Source of the DNA: WLWS01 sp965243105
GTDB taxonomy: Bacteria > Pseudomonadota > Gammaproteobacteria > Eutrophobiales > Eutrophobiaceae
Assembly: GCA_965243105.1 (NCBI GenBank)
Contig: CBDEUC010000003.1
Location: 1,674,001-1,738,000, forward strand
DNA: 64,000 nt
Reading direction: 5' to 3'
The stretch's first letter is position 1. Each line of letters starts with the position of its first letter. The translations under genes and the position numbers were made by a program. Shown in pieces: positions 42,229 to 50,228 of the stretch. The notes beneath the pieces are model-generated. The model had not been told where the DNA came from. It did not search any database and worked only from the letters and a program-made list of their open reading frames with translations.

Positions 42229-42289
42229 ACTGTCAGATTGTAGGTGTAAAACTGTCATAAATGTAAGAATATTTAGTGAAAATGACAGT
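42229..42289. promoter_or_regulatory. Array of ACTGTCA sites between decarboxylase and Lrp-type regulator
   Basis: ACTGTCA at 42229 and ACTGTCAT at 42251 are direct repeats exactly 22 bases apart, i.e. two helical turns. The inverted copy ATGACAGT is at 42282-42289. Arrays phased to the helix are typical of Lrp/AsnC octamers, and the Lrp-type gene starts 14 bases after the last site, so autoregulation and control of the decarboxylase are likely. Confidence 0.6.
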
Positions 42290-42302
42290 ATATATAGTTA
42301 AT

Positions 42303-42758
42303 ATGGCAATTATGGACAAGATCCCCTCTCTCGGCGACAAAGACGAAGCCCTGATTCGGCTGCTGCAGGAAGATGCCCGCGCCAGCATCAGTAACCTCGC
42401 GCGACAGCTTGGCGTATCACGAACCGCCGCGCAGGAGCGACTGAATCGTCTGAAGCGTAATGGTGTGATCCAGGGGTTCACCGTCAGGCTCAATCCCGAG
42501 TGGCAGAGAAAGCAGGTCTCGGCATTTATCGCCCTGGTGGTTGAACCCAAGCAGGCCAAGCAGCTTATCTCGGCGCTTGAGCGTATGACATATATAAAGG
42601 CTCTTTGGACCGTGAGTGGAAGTTTTGACCTGCTGGCGGAAGCCACCGCACCAAGCACAGAAGATATCGACCAGTTGCTGGATGATGTTGGGGAACTTGA
42701 AGGTGTGACGCGGACGGAATCTTCCATCGTCCTGTCGACAAAATTTGAAAGACGCTAG
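42303..42758 (+). CDS. Lrp/AsnC-family transcriptional regulator
   Basis: A 151-residue regulator. Residues 15-60 contain the HTH (ARASISNLARQLGVSRTAAQERL), and the rest is the ligand-binding RAM domain (KALWTVSGSFDLLAEATAPS). The family senses amino acids or amines. The likely start is ATG 42303 or 42312; the ATG at 42276 lies within the operator array and is less plausible. It is divergent from the decarboxylase and convergent with the amidotransferase gene (one base apart). Confidence 0.88.
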   Translation: MAIMDKIPSLGDKDEALIRLLQEDARASISNLARQLGVSRTAAQERLNRLKRNGVIQGFTVRLNPEWQRKQVSAFIALVVEPKQAKQLISALERMTYIKALWTVSGSFDLLAEATAPSTEDIDQLLDDVGELEGVTRTESSIVLSTKFERR

Positions 42759-42759
42759 A

Positions 42760-43464
42760 TCAGAGAAACTCCAGCCAGCGACTGTACAGCTGCCATGCAA
42801 TTTTCCTGCTGGCAGGAAAGTTCTCACCGTTCATAGACATGATCGTTTCACCCGACTGCACGCTCGGGGATTGCGGCGGATGTTTTTCCTCGAGATCAAT
42901 GGCCCAGTGCCGAATGCTTTCCAGGTTGATCTCGATATGAAACTGCATACCCAGCACGTTGCCATCCACGAAAGCCTGGTTCTCGCAATATTCTCCACCC
43001 AGTATTTTTGTAGCGCCAGGTGGAATGGAAAAACTGTCGCTGTGCCATTGCATCGCGACCAGTCTTTCCGGTGGCCCTGGTAACCACTCGGCCAGTTCCG
43101 CTGTGGATTCGGGGATCAGTGTCGACCAGCCAAATTCTTCAACATCATGTTTCCTTACCTCGCCGCCAAGGGCCTGGCTGATAAGCTGGCCACCCAGGCA
43201 GTGACCGATCATGGGCAGGTTAAGCTCCCTTGCACTGCTGATAAGCGCCATTTCCTCGACCATGGCTGGTGTCGGGCTGGTGACACTTTCAGTACCACCA
43301 AGAAAACACAGGCCGGACCAGGCAGAGAGGGAATCGCTGCCGGGAATTTCATCACCCTGGTTTGGATGGATCACTTCAAGGGGCACATTATGTTCCTGCA
43401 GGAATTCTGCGAAGAGTCCGGCGTTGCTGCTTTCAATATGCTCAAAGATCAGGACAGGCTTCAT
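42760..43464 (-). CDS. Class I glutamine amidotransferase-like protein
   Basis: A 234-residue protein with a class I GATase fold: the nucleophile Cys is in MIGHCLGGQLISQALGG (about 85-101), and the His partner in GMQFHIE (about 172). It resembles the free-standing GATase group (YfeJ-like) rather than a biosynthetic subunit. It may hydrolyse gamma-glutamyl amides, which would fit this locus that makes gamma-glutamyl amines. PuuD, of the related peptidase C26 family, is encoded 500 bases away. The exact substrate is unknown. Confidence 0.8.
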   Translation of the reverse strand: MKPVLIFEHIESSNAGLFAEFLQEHNVPLEVIHPNQGDEIPGSDSLSAWSGLCFLGGTESVTSPTPAMVEEMALISSARELNLPMIGHCLGGQLISQALGGEVRKHDVEEFGWSTLIPESTAELAEWLPGPPERLVAMQWHSDSFSIPPGATKILGGEYCENQAFVDGNVLGMQFHIEINLESIRHWAIDLEEKHPPQSPSVQSGETIMSMNGENFPASRKIAWQLYSRWLEFL

Positions 43465-43557
43465 TGTTCAAATTATAAACGGCCGGGTGCGCAAATAGTA
43501 TTACTGCTATGCATTAGATGTAATATATACCCTTGAACATTAACAAGGGCACGTGCC

Positions 43558-43896
43558 ATGAAATCGGGAACCTGGGAATTAAAAAAGGTGTTGCAGGACT
43601 TGAAAAATATTCCTGCAGGTGAAGAGCCTTATCTTGAACCGTTTGAGCATGGCACCATGTCGCTTGGCATGTATGCCCCGGGAGAAAAGGACCTGCAGGA
43701 ATCGCACACAAGGGACGAGCTGTACTTTGTCATTTCCGGTTCCGGCATTTTTGTAAACGACGGCAAGCGAAGCCCGTTCAGCGAAGGCGATGCACTGTTC
43801 GTTGCAGCGGGGGTAAAGCATCGTTTTGAAGACTACAGCGAAGACTTTGCCGCGTGGGTGGTTTTCTGGGGCCCCGATGGCGGTGAAGTAAATTGA
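43558..43896 (+). CDS. Small cupin-domain protein
   Basis: A 112-residue single cupin. SHTRDELYFVISGSGIFVND (about 46-65) and FVAAGVKHRFEDYSEDFAAW hold the two cupin motifs with His and Glu metal ligands (H47, E51, H86). Such proteins may be small enzymes or metal-dependent sensors; no function is assigned. It precedes puuD by 53 bases on the same strand, so co-transcription is likely. Confidence 0.8.
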   Translation: MKSGTWELKKVLQDLKNIPAGEEPYLEPFEHGTMSLGMYAPGEKDLQESHTRDELYFVISGSGIFVNDGKRSPFSEGDALFVAAGVKHRFEDYSEDFAAWVVFWGPDGGEVN

Positions 43897-43949
43897 CAAG
43901 CGCTGAAAGAATGCTTTACTGCTTTTACATTAATCTTTACTGGTAATTG

Positions 43950-44711
43950 ATGGCGACTAATTCGAAACCCCTTGTCGGCCTGCCCACGTGCAGGCAGGTG
44001 ATTGACGGCCTGGACTACGACTGCACCCAGCACAAGTATATTCGTGCGCTGCATTCAAGTGCCGATGTCATTCCGCTGCCGATCCCCCTGCTGGGTGATG
44101 AACTCGATATTGAAAACCTGCTTTCCCGTCTCGATGGCATCATGCTGACGGGCAGCCATTCAAACGTACACCCTTCACATTACAGCTCGCCTGCCATCGA
44201 GGCAGACTTCAAGCTGGACCAGGAAAGGGACGCCACCATCCTGCCGCTGATCAAGCCGGTGGTTGAAAAGGGCATACCTTTTCTAGCAATTTGCCGGGGG
44301 TTCCAGGAGTTGAACGTGGCCTATGGCGGCGTGCTGGACCCGCACCTGTACCAGGCCGGTCATTATATCGAGCACCGGGAGAACAAGGACCTTGCACTGG
44401 AGCAACGCTACGAAAGTGCTCACTCGGTGCAGCTCGTGGAAGGAGGGCTGTTACAGGCGATGTTGCAACGGGACGCCATCGAGGTGAACACGCTGCATGA
44501 GCAGGGTATCAGGACCCTTGGCCAGGGGCTGAACGCGGAAGGTCACGCGGAGGATGGTTTGATCGAGGCTGTCAGTGTTGCCGGTGCAGCAAATTTTGCC
44601 ATCGGTGTTCAGTGGCACCCCGAGTGGAAGTCCACGGAAAACGAGGTTTCAACGATACTCTTTTCGGAATTCGGTAAGGCCTGCCGCGAATACGCGGCCG
44701 CGCGAGCCTAG
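43950..44711 (+). CDS. puuD: Gamma-glutamyl-GABA hydrolase-type peptidase C26
   Basis: A 253-residue class I GATase-like hydrolase. The nucleophile Cys is in FLAICRGFQELNVAYGG (about 112-128), and GVQWHPEWKSTEN (about 220-232) supplies the His and Glu, as in PuuD. The segment HREN near the active site is also typical. It frees GABA (or a related amino acid) and glutamate from the gamma-glutamyl product made by the PuuA/PuuB/aldehyde-oxidation steps. ATG at 43950; a TTG directly before it is less likely. It converges on the agmatine deiminase gene with a 4-base overlap. Confidence 0.9.
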   Translation: MATNSKPLVGLPTCRQVIDGLDYDCTQHKYIRALHSSADVIPLPIPLLGDELDIENLLSRLDGIMLTGSHSNVHPSHYSSPAIEADFKLDQERDATILPLIKPVVEKGIPFLAICRGFQELNVAYGGVLDPHLYQAGHYIEHRENKDLALEQRYESAHSVQLVEGGLLQAMLQRDAIEVNTLHEQGIRTLGQGLNAEGHAEDGLIEAVSVAGAANFAIGVQWHPEWKSTENEVSTILFSEFGKACREYAAARA

Positions 44712-45730
44712 TCTTTTATTATTCGCCGCGGCTGTTGCTGGGTTATGCAGTGAATGCCACCACCACCCTCGGCGATTGCCAGGATCGGCACCTGGACAAT
44801 TTTCCGCTGCGGGTATAACTCCCGGTATGTCTCGACCGCCCAGGCGTCGCGAACATCTTCATAGCCCGGCACGATAACCGCACCGTTGGCAAGGTAGGAG
44901 TTTATGTAGGAGCGGCAATCTTTTTCGCTGTCCACCTTGTTGTAATCGCCGGTACAGATGGTGCGTATTTCAAGCTCCCTTCCCGCGGCGTCGCGCTGTC
45001 CTTCCAGTGCACGTAGATTCAGTTCACCGGTTTCGTGGTAGGGGTCACTGCTGTCCCTGCCGATTTCCACCAGTACCACGCCGGGTTCAACAAAGGCCGC
45101 GACACCATCCACGTGACCGTTGGTTTCCACTTCGGCCTCGTCGCCGGGGATCCATATCACCTTGCTGGCACCAAGACTGCGACAAAGTTCTTTCTCGACT
45201 TCTTCCTTGTTCCAGTCCGGGTTGCGGTTTTCGTGGAGAAAGCAGGAGTCGGTGGTAATGATCGTACCTTCACCATCCACCGTGATACCGCCGCCCTCGG
45301 CAACCAGTTTCGAGTCGTAGCACAGCGCATCGGCCAGCTTGAGTATACGTTCACCCATCATGGCATCCTGGTCGTAGGGATCATACTTTTCGCCCCAGGC
45401 ATTAAACTGCCAGCATGAACCGGCCAGTTCACCGTCCTCGTTAACCAGGAAGTTCGGTCCCGCATCCCTGGCCCAGGAATCATCAATGGGCATCTCGATG
45501 ATATGCACATTTTCGCTCAGCAAGCTGCGCGCCTGCTCAATGTAGTCGGCCGGCATCAGCATGTTTACCGGTTCAAACTCGGCAATGGTATTGGCGACCA
45601 GCGCGTAGTTTTCACGGGTGGCGTTCTCGTCACGCCACATACCCTTACGCACCGGCCATGCCATCCAGGTGCAGTCGTGGCTGCACCATTCTGCTGGCAT
45701 ATAGAAACCCCTGTCAGCAGGATTTGTCAC
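44708..45730 (-). CDS. aguA: Agmatine deiminase
   Basis: A 340-residue enzyme of the guanidino-group-modifying family. The N-terminal FYMPAEWCSHDCTWMAWP and MPIDDSWARDAGPNF motifs (substrate carboxylate/guanidine binding), NGHVDGVAAFV (catalytic His) and GGGGIHCITQQQP (catalytic Cys near residue 327) are all present. It converts agmatine to N-carbamoylputrescine. The partner amidase AguB is not in the window. Agmatinase at 14284 would give a second route from agmatine. Confidence 0.94.
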   Translation of the reverse strand: MTNPADRGFYMPAEWCSHDCTWMAWPVRKGMWRDENATRENYALVANTIAEFEPVNMLMPADYIEQARSLLSENVHIIEMPIDDSWARDAGPNFLVNEDGELAGSCWQFNAWGEKYDPYDQDAMMGERILKLADALCYDSKLVAEGGGITVDGEGTIITTDSCFLHENRNPDWNKEEVEKELCRSLGASKVIWIPGDEAEVETNGHVDGVAAFVEPGVVLVEIGRDSSDPYHETGELNLRALEGQRDAAGRELEIRTICTGDYNKVDSEKDCRSYINSYLANGAVIVPGYEDVRDAWAVETYRELYPQRKIVQVPILAIAEGGGGIHCITQQQPRRIIKD

Positions 45731-45733
45731 CTG

Positions 45734-46549
45734 TTATCCCAGGGCCTGGTCCAGGTAGGGTTGCCAGTCAAAGCCGGGATCGGCAATTACCAGGAAGTGC
45801 GGATTGAGAATGGATTCCTTTCGATTGTATTCCAGCGTGTTAAAGGCAGTGTCCGTGAGGCGACCACCTGCTGCGCTGACCACCGCATGCGCGGCCGCCG
45901 TGTCCCACTCGGATGTGGGTCCAAAACGCGGGTAGATGTCCACCTTGCCTTCGGCCACAAGGCAAATTTTCAACGAACTGCCGATGGCAATGATCTCCGC
46001 ATCATCGCCAACGGCGGCCATGAATTTCTGCTGTTCTTCGCTGCCATGTGAACGACTCCCGGCGACTGCCAGCTGGCTGGTATCGGTCTTGCGGCAGGTG
46101 ATGGGCTTGCTTTCGCCATTTTCATCCAGCTTGAAAGCGCCTTTATCCTGGCTGGCGTAGTAACAGCAGCCGCTGACCGGGATATACACCACGCCTGTTA
46201 CCGCCTGGTTATTCTCTATCAGCGCTATGTTGACGGTGAATTCCCCGTTTCGCTTGATAAATTCGCGCGTGCCATCAAGCGGGTCGATCAACCAGTAACG
46301 CTGCCAGTTTTTTCTTTCCTCGTATGGCGCTGCTGCTGATTCTTCTGACAGGATCGGAATGTCCGGTGTCAGCTCGCTCAATCCACGCATAATGGCCTTG
46401 TGCGAAGCCATGTCCGCCGCGGTCAGGGGAGACTTGTCGTCCTTGTCCGCCACGTCAAAGTCTGTCTCGTAAACCTTGAGGATTTCATCTGCGGCCTGTC
46501 GCGCAATTTCAATAAGAGCTGGAAGTAGTTCGGGTGAGTTTGTGTCCAA
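45734..46549 (-). CDS. cysQ: 3'(2'),5'-bisphosphate nucleotidase
   Basis: A 271-residue inositol-monophosphatase-fold enzyme that hydrolyses PAP, the by-product of sulfate assimilation. ILSEESAAAPYEERKNW (about 70-86), WLIDPLDGTREFIKRNGEFT (about 91-110) and WDTAAAHAVVSAAGG (about 212-226) are the metal-binding signatures. TTG start at 46549. It is 3 bases upstream of the aguA start region on the same strand, so aguA is probably read from the same transcript. Confidence 0.92.
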   Translation of the reverse strand: MDTNSPELLPALIEIARQAADEILKVYETDFDVADKDDKSPLTAADMASHKAIMRGLSELTPDIPILSEESAAAPYEERKNWQRYWLIDPLDGTREFIKRNGEFTVNIALIENNQAVTGVVYIPVSGCCYYASQDKGAFKLDENGESKPITCRKTDTSQLAVAGSRSHGSEEQQKFMAAVGDDAEIIAIGSSLKICLVAEGKVDIYPRFGPTSEWDTAAAHAVVSAAGGRLTDTAFNTLEYNRKESILNPHFLVIADPGFDWQPYLDQALG

Positions 46550-46573
46550 TTTATAATCCCTGTAAGTTATTCA

Positions 46574-46591
46574 GCGAGCCCATGGGCTCGC
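46574..46591. promoter_or_regulatory. 18-bp perfect palindrome in the cysQ/yrfG divergent promoter
   Basis: GCGAGCCC-AT-GGGCTCGC is a perfect palindrome located 25 bases from the cysQ start and 30 bases from the yrfG start. It may be an operator for both genes. No regulator can be named. Confidence 0.35.
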
Positions 46592-46620
46592 CTGTTTAAA
46601 TAACGCGCAATTAAAACACA

Positions 46621-47271
46621 ATGATCAACTGGCAGGAAATAGATACGGTTCTACTGGATATGGATGGCACCCTGCTGGATCTTAATTTTGATGACGAGTT
46701 CTGGCAGGTGCGAATTCCGCGGGCATGGGGCGAAAAGAATGGGCTTGACGAGGCTACTGCAAAGGAAGAGCTGCGGCCCATATTCATGTACACCGAGGCG
46801 TCGCTCAACTGGTATTGTCTGGATTTCTGGTCACGGCAGCTTCAGCTTGATGTTTTCCAGCTTGCCGAGGAAATAACCGATCTCGTGCAGCTGCGCCCCC
46901 ACGTCGAGGCATTTCTCCAGTTTCTCGAGGATAACAACAAGAACATCGTGCTGGTGACAAATTCCCATGAAAAGTTTATCGAATTAAAAATGGGGCTGAC
47001 CGGTATCGATCGTTACTTTCACCACATGTTCAATGCCCATGACTTTGGCCACCCAAAGGAGGACCAGGGGTTCTGGGAGGTGCTTGGACAGCGTCTTGAT
47101 TATGACCGGCAAAGAAGCCTGCTGGTTGATGACAATCTCACCGTGCTACGCTCGGCAAAGACCTTTGGCATAGCGCACCTGCTGAGTATCAGGCAACCAA
47201 ACAGCAGGAAACCACCGCGGGACATCACCGAGTTCGAGGCCGTGGACTCCTACCTCGACCTGGTCGACTAA
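46621..47271 (+). CDS. yrfG: GMP/IMP nucleotidase, HAD family
   Basis: A 216-residue HAD hydrolase. The catalytic VLLDMDGTLLDLNFD motif (about 10-24) has the DxDGT core, VTNSHEK the Thr/Asn motif and LLVDDNLTVL the acid pair. FHHMFNAHDFGHPKEDQGFW is typical of YrfG, which removes phosphate from GMP and IMP. Divergent from cysQ and convergent with trmB (4-base overlap), a common gammaproteobacterial neighbourhood. Confidence 0.88.
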   Translation: MINWQEIDTVLLDMDGTLLDLNFDDEFWQVRIPRAWGEKNGLDEATAKEELRPIFMYTEASLNWYCLDFWSRQLQLDVFQLAEEITDLVQLRPHVEAFLQFLEDNNKNIVLVTNSHEKFIELKMGLTGIDRYFHHMFNAHDFGHPKEDQGFWEVLGQRLDYDRQRSLLVDDNLTVLRSAKTFGIAHLLSIRQPNSRKPPRDITEFEAVDSYLDLVD

Positions 47272-47975
47272 GCCGGTTTTTCCCCTGCGTCGGAAACCGC
47301 GTAGATAAAATCAAGCACCTCGTGTTCAAGCCTTTCGCCGCGTTGTTCAAAACGGGTGTGGGGGCGCCAGCAGGGTCTTGGAGAAACATGCCCGGGACCT
47401 GCCAGGTTAAAAAGACCGGGGTGGGGTTCGCACACTTCGAGCACATGCTCGGCAAGATCTGCCCAGTCTGTGGCTATGTATAGTCGACCATTGCGACTCA
47501 TCCTGCTCACCAGCAGGTCCAGGAAACCGGCTTGAATCAGCCTGCGCTTGTGATGCTTTTTCTTGGGCCAGGGGTCGGGAAAGAAAATAAAAACCTGGTC
47601 AAAACTGTGATCGGCCAGCTGGTTTTTTAACACCTCTATCACATCGTGACAGATCACCCTGACGTTACTGACGCTTTCTTCATTTAGCCGCCTGAGCAGG
47701 CTTCCGATACCGGGCCTGTGGACCTCCACCGCGAGGTAGTCGTTTTCAGGGAACATCTTTGCGATTTCAAGGCTCGTGTCACCGGTACCAATTCCGATAT
47801 CAAGAACCCTTGGTGCGACCCGGTCAAAAACCCGGTCCAGGTCCAGCTGCTGCTCCTCGTACTCGATGCCGTATCTTGGCCAGTGATCTTCAAAGGCACG
47901 AACCTGGCCGGCGGTCATGCGCCCCTGCCTGAGAACATAACTTCGAATATGTGAGGTTGCCGGTTTAACGCCCAT
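47268..47975 (-). CDS. trmB: tRNA (guanine-46-N7)-methyltransferase
   Basis: A 235-residue SAM-dependent enzyme. LDIGIGTGDTSLEIAKMFP (about 55-73) is the SAM-binding motif with FLAVEVHRPGIGSLL-like continuation, and IFFPDPWPKKKHHKRRLIQ (about 129-147) is the signature TrmB motif. The N-terminus (YVLRQGRMTAGQVRAFEDHW) is also characteristic. It methylates G46 in tRNA variable loops. Confidence 0.95.
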   Translation of the reverse strand: MGVKPATSHIRSYVLRQGRMTAGQVRAFEDHWPRYGIEYEEQQLDLDRVFDRVAPRVLDIGIGTGDTSLEIAKMFPENDYLAVEVHRPGIGSLLRRLNEESVSNVRVICHDVIEVLKNQLADHSFDQVFIFFPDPWPKKKHHKRRLIQAGFLDLLVSRMSRNGRLYIATDWADLAEHVLEVCEPHPGLFNLAGPGHVSPRPCWRPHTRFEQRGERLEHEVLDFIYAVSDAGEKPA

Positions 47976-48051
47976 GATCGGAGATATTTGAGGGGAAGGC
48001 CCTGTTAAAAGTTGAGTCCTGGTAAGCGGTGATGCAACAGGCGGGAACCTG

Positions 48052-48963
48052 TTAAAGATCTACAACCAGCCCTTCCCGTGCAATGTGGCACTTCAGTGAA
48101 GAGTTCTTTTCCTCGACAATGGACAGGGCATGGGCATATATCTTTTCCATTGCGGCGTCATCGTAATTTGGATCATGATGGTAAAGGTACAGTTCCTTTA
48201 CCCCGGCCTCGATAGCAATGTTTACCGTGTCGATATAACAGGAATGTCCCCAGCCCCGTTTCTTTTCGTAATCCTCAGGGGTGTACTGGGCATCATGGAT
48301 CAGGATATCGGTGCCTTTCACGAGGTCCAGCTCTGCGGCATATTCTTCTTTTTTCATTTCCTCGTAGAGTTGCTTTTCCTCGTCATTTAACTCTGCCGAC
48401 TTCTGGTCAATGGATTTGCCGAGGAAGCCACACTCATTATCGGAAATGTACATGATGGTCTTGCCGGCCGCCTGGATACGGTAGCCGTAGGTGGTGCCTG
48501 GATGATGCACGTTCTGGTAGCTAAAGGAAACGGAACCGTAGTTAATGACCTGGTCATCACTGGGCTGCAGGTAATTCACGTTGGCCAGCCAGGTCTCCGT
48601 ACCTACGGGAAAATAAGGTGCCTGCATCTGCGCCGAGACATGCTCGCGAATTTCTTCGTCACACTGACCCGGGCCAAAAAAATTGATTTTCCAGTCTGGC
48701 ACAAAGGCCGGAACAAAAAATGGCAGGCCACAGATATGGTCCCAGTGGTAATGCGTCAGGATAACCAGCAATTCGCGAATTTCACTTTGTCCCATGAGCT
48801 GGTTACCAAAGGGAATGATCCCGGTGCCGGCGTCGCAGACCACCACGCAGTCATCAACACGGATCTCGACACAGGACGTATTGCCGCCCACGCCAAGGTG
48901 GGATTCAAAGGGTGCTGAATACGAACCGCGCACACCCCAGAAACGGAGATACGCGTTAGACAC
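48052..48963 (-). CDS. MBL-fold metallo-hydrolase
   Basis: A 303-residue beta-lactamase-fold hydrolase. The metal motif THYHWDHICGLPFF (about residues 70-83) has the H-x-H-x-D-H core, and further ligands are likely in DAGTG, ISDNECG (about 171-177) and ILIHDAQY (about 225-232). RFWGVRGSYSAP and GGNTSCVEIR are the N-terminal marks of the phosphoribosyl cyclic phosphodiesterase-like/RNaseZ-like group. It lies 14 bases after the atypical receiver protein gene, so the two are probably one unit; the metallo-hydrolase may act on a signalling nucleotide or phosphodiester (inference). Confidence 0.82.
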   Translation of the reverse strand: MSNAYLRFWGVRGSYSAPFESHLGVGGNTSCVEIRVDDCVVVCDAGTGIIPFGNQLMGQSEIRELLVILTHYHWDHICGLPFFVPAFVPDWKINFFGPGQCDEEIREHVSAQMQAPYFPVGTETWLANVNYLQPSDDQVINYGSVSFSYQNVHHPGTTYGYRIQAAGKTIMYISDNECGFLGKSIDQKSAELNDEEKQLYEEMKKEEYAAELDLVKGTDILIHDAQYTPEDYEKKRGWGHSCYIDTVNIAIEAGVKELYLYHHDPNYDDAAMEKIYAHALSIVEEKNSSLKCHIAREGLVVDL

Positions 48964-48977
48964 GGCGTACTACCCGT

Positions 48978-49367
48978 CTATTGCGGTGTTTCAGGTTGAA
49001 CGTATTTCTGTATGGCATCTGTTATTACCTGTATCGGCATCGGTTTGGTAATAAAGTCCAGGGCGCCGAGTTGTTCAGCTACGGTACGATCCTGGGCATA
49101 GTCCTTGGAGCTTATGATAACAACAGATGTGTCTTTATGCAGGGGTAAATCTCTCAATTCCTTCAGAAAAGTCAGTCCGTCCCTGCCCGGCATTTTGATA
49201 TTCATGAACAACAATGCCGGCCTGTTTTCCTTCAGGTATTCCATCGAGGTATCTGCGGAATTAAACACGCGTAGTTCGACCTCGCAGCGACTTGCGCTCA
49301 ATTCAAACAGGGATTTAACAGAGGGACTGTCGTCGATGACCGCGATGACCGGGGTGGAACTTCCCAT
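48978..49367 (-). CDS. Atypical response-regulator receiver domain with Asp to Asn at the phospho-acceptor
   Basis: A 129-residue stand-alone receiver. The acidic pair D12-D13 (VIDDSPSV), the conserved Ser/Thr (IISSKD, near 86-87) and Lys108 (ITKPMP) are present, but the position normally held by the phosphorylated Asp reads Asn (N56 in LLFMNIKMPGRDG). It probably cannot be phosphorylated and may be locked or act by another signal. ATG at 49367; the preceding TTG is an alternative. No output domain. It precedes the MBL hydrolase in the same unit. Confidence 0.85.
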   Translation of the reverse strand: MGSSTPVIAVIDDSPSVKSLFELSASRCEVELRVFNSADTSMEYLKENRPALLFMNIKMPGRDGLTFLKELRDLPLHKDTSVVIISSKDYAQDRTVAEQLGALDFITKPMPIQVITDAIQKYVQPETPQ

Positions 49368-49638
49368 CAACCTGTGCCCCCGGGTAAACTGGCGCGACGA
49401 TAATCGAGTACTTGGGCCATTTAAACCTATGATTTTTATAATAATTTATATTTAAGGGCTCGTGCCAACTACGCCTCAGGGCACTTTCCACTTCCCCAGT
49501 TGAAGGTGATTTTACACCAATTTGATACTACTTAAATAAGGTAGAGCGGCGTTTTTTTTCAAGCCTGGGACGCGGCAGTGCTGCCGGGGGAAGGAATGCT
49601 GCTGAATGACGCTGAATTGCGGGTGTCCAGGCCCAGGG

Positions 49639-50199
49639 TTAAAGCCGCATTTCCATGAAATCAAGATTATTGGCCAGCAGTCTTTTTCGAACTGACTTTA
49701 GCTTGCTGATGTTGCTATAGGGGCCAATGCGAACACGGTAAACACCTTCACCATTAATAACACCGGGCTCGATGTAAGCTTCAAACCCGAGCAGGGCCAG
49801 CCGCGCTTTAACCTGGTCGGCGGCGGTATTTTTCTTGAAGGAGCCAACCTGCAGGATGTAGTTTCCCTGTTCGCTTGGGGCCGGCGCATTTTCCTGTGGC
49901 TTTTCTATCCACTCGGAAATATCCACTTCCTTGTTGGGCAATATATTGTAGAACTCAAACTCCGGTTCCGGCACCGCGGCTTCCTTGCCCTTGTTGCCAC
50001 TGACGATAGTGTTGTTAGCAAGTGAAGGGCCGGTGCGTTCCACTTCGATCCAGGTGGATATGTCATCACCGTAAAAAAACACGATGACCGCGACGAACAG
50101 CCCGAGACTAAGACCAGTCAGGAAATTGAGAAAGCTACCTGCTGAAGGTGGCTTCTTTTTCTGGCTCTCTTTCTTGATGTTCTTGTAGTCGCGAGGCAT
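49639..50199 (-). CDS. SPOR-domain cell-division-type membrane protein
   Basis: A 186-residue bitopic protein: short basic cytoplasmic segment (KKESQKKKPPSAG), one membrane span (about residues 24-44), a linker, and a C-terminal SPOR domain (YILQVGSFKKNTAADQVKARL near 113-133, ending EMRL). The layout is that of FtsN-like or DedD-like proteins, which bind denuded peptidoglycan at the septum. The linker is short for FtsN. It is followed downstream by about 270 bases without a gene before the receiver gene. Confidence 0.85.
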   Translation of the reverse strand: MPRDYKNIKKESQKKKPPSAGSFLNFLTGLSLGLFVAVIVFFYGDDISTWIEVERTGPSLANNTIVSGNKGKEAAVPEPEFEFYNILPNKEVDISEWIEKPQENAPAPSEQGNYILQVGSFKKNTAADQVKARLALLGFEAYIEPGVINGEGVYRVRIGPYSNISKLKSVRKRLLANNLDFMEMRL

Positions 50200-50228
50200 G
50201 GTTTGAGTTTAAATGAAAAGGGCGGGTA

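Noticed and set aside
49371..49638. Possible small RNA or terminator between the SPOR and receiver genes
   Set aside because: Only short symmetrical words (CGGCAG/CTGCCG with a two-base gap) and a T-run on the opposite side; not enough to support a feature.
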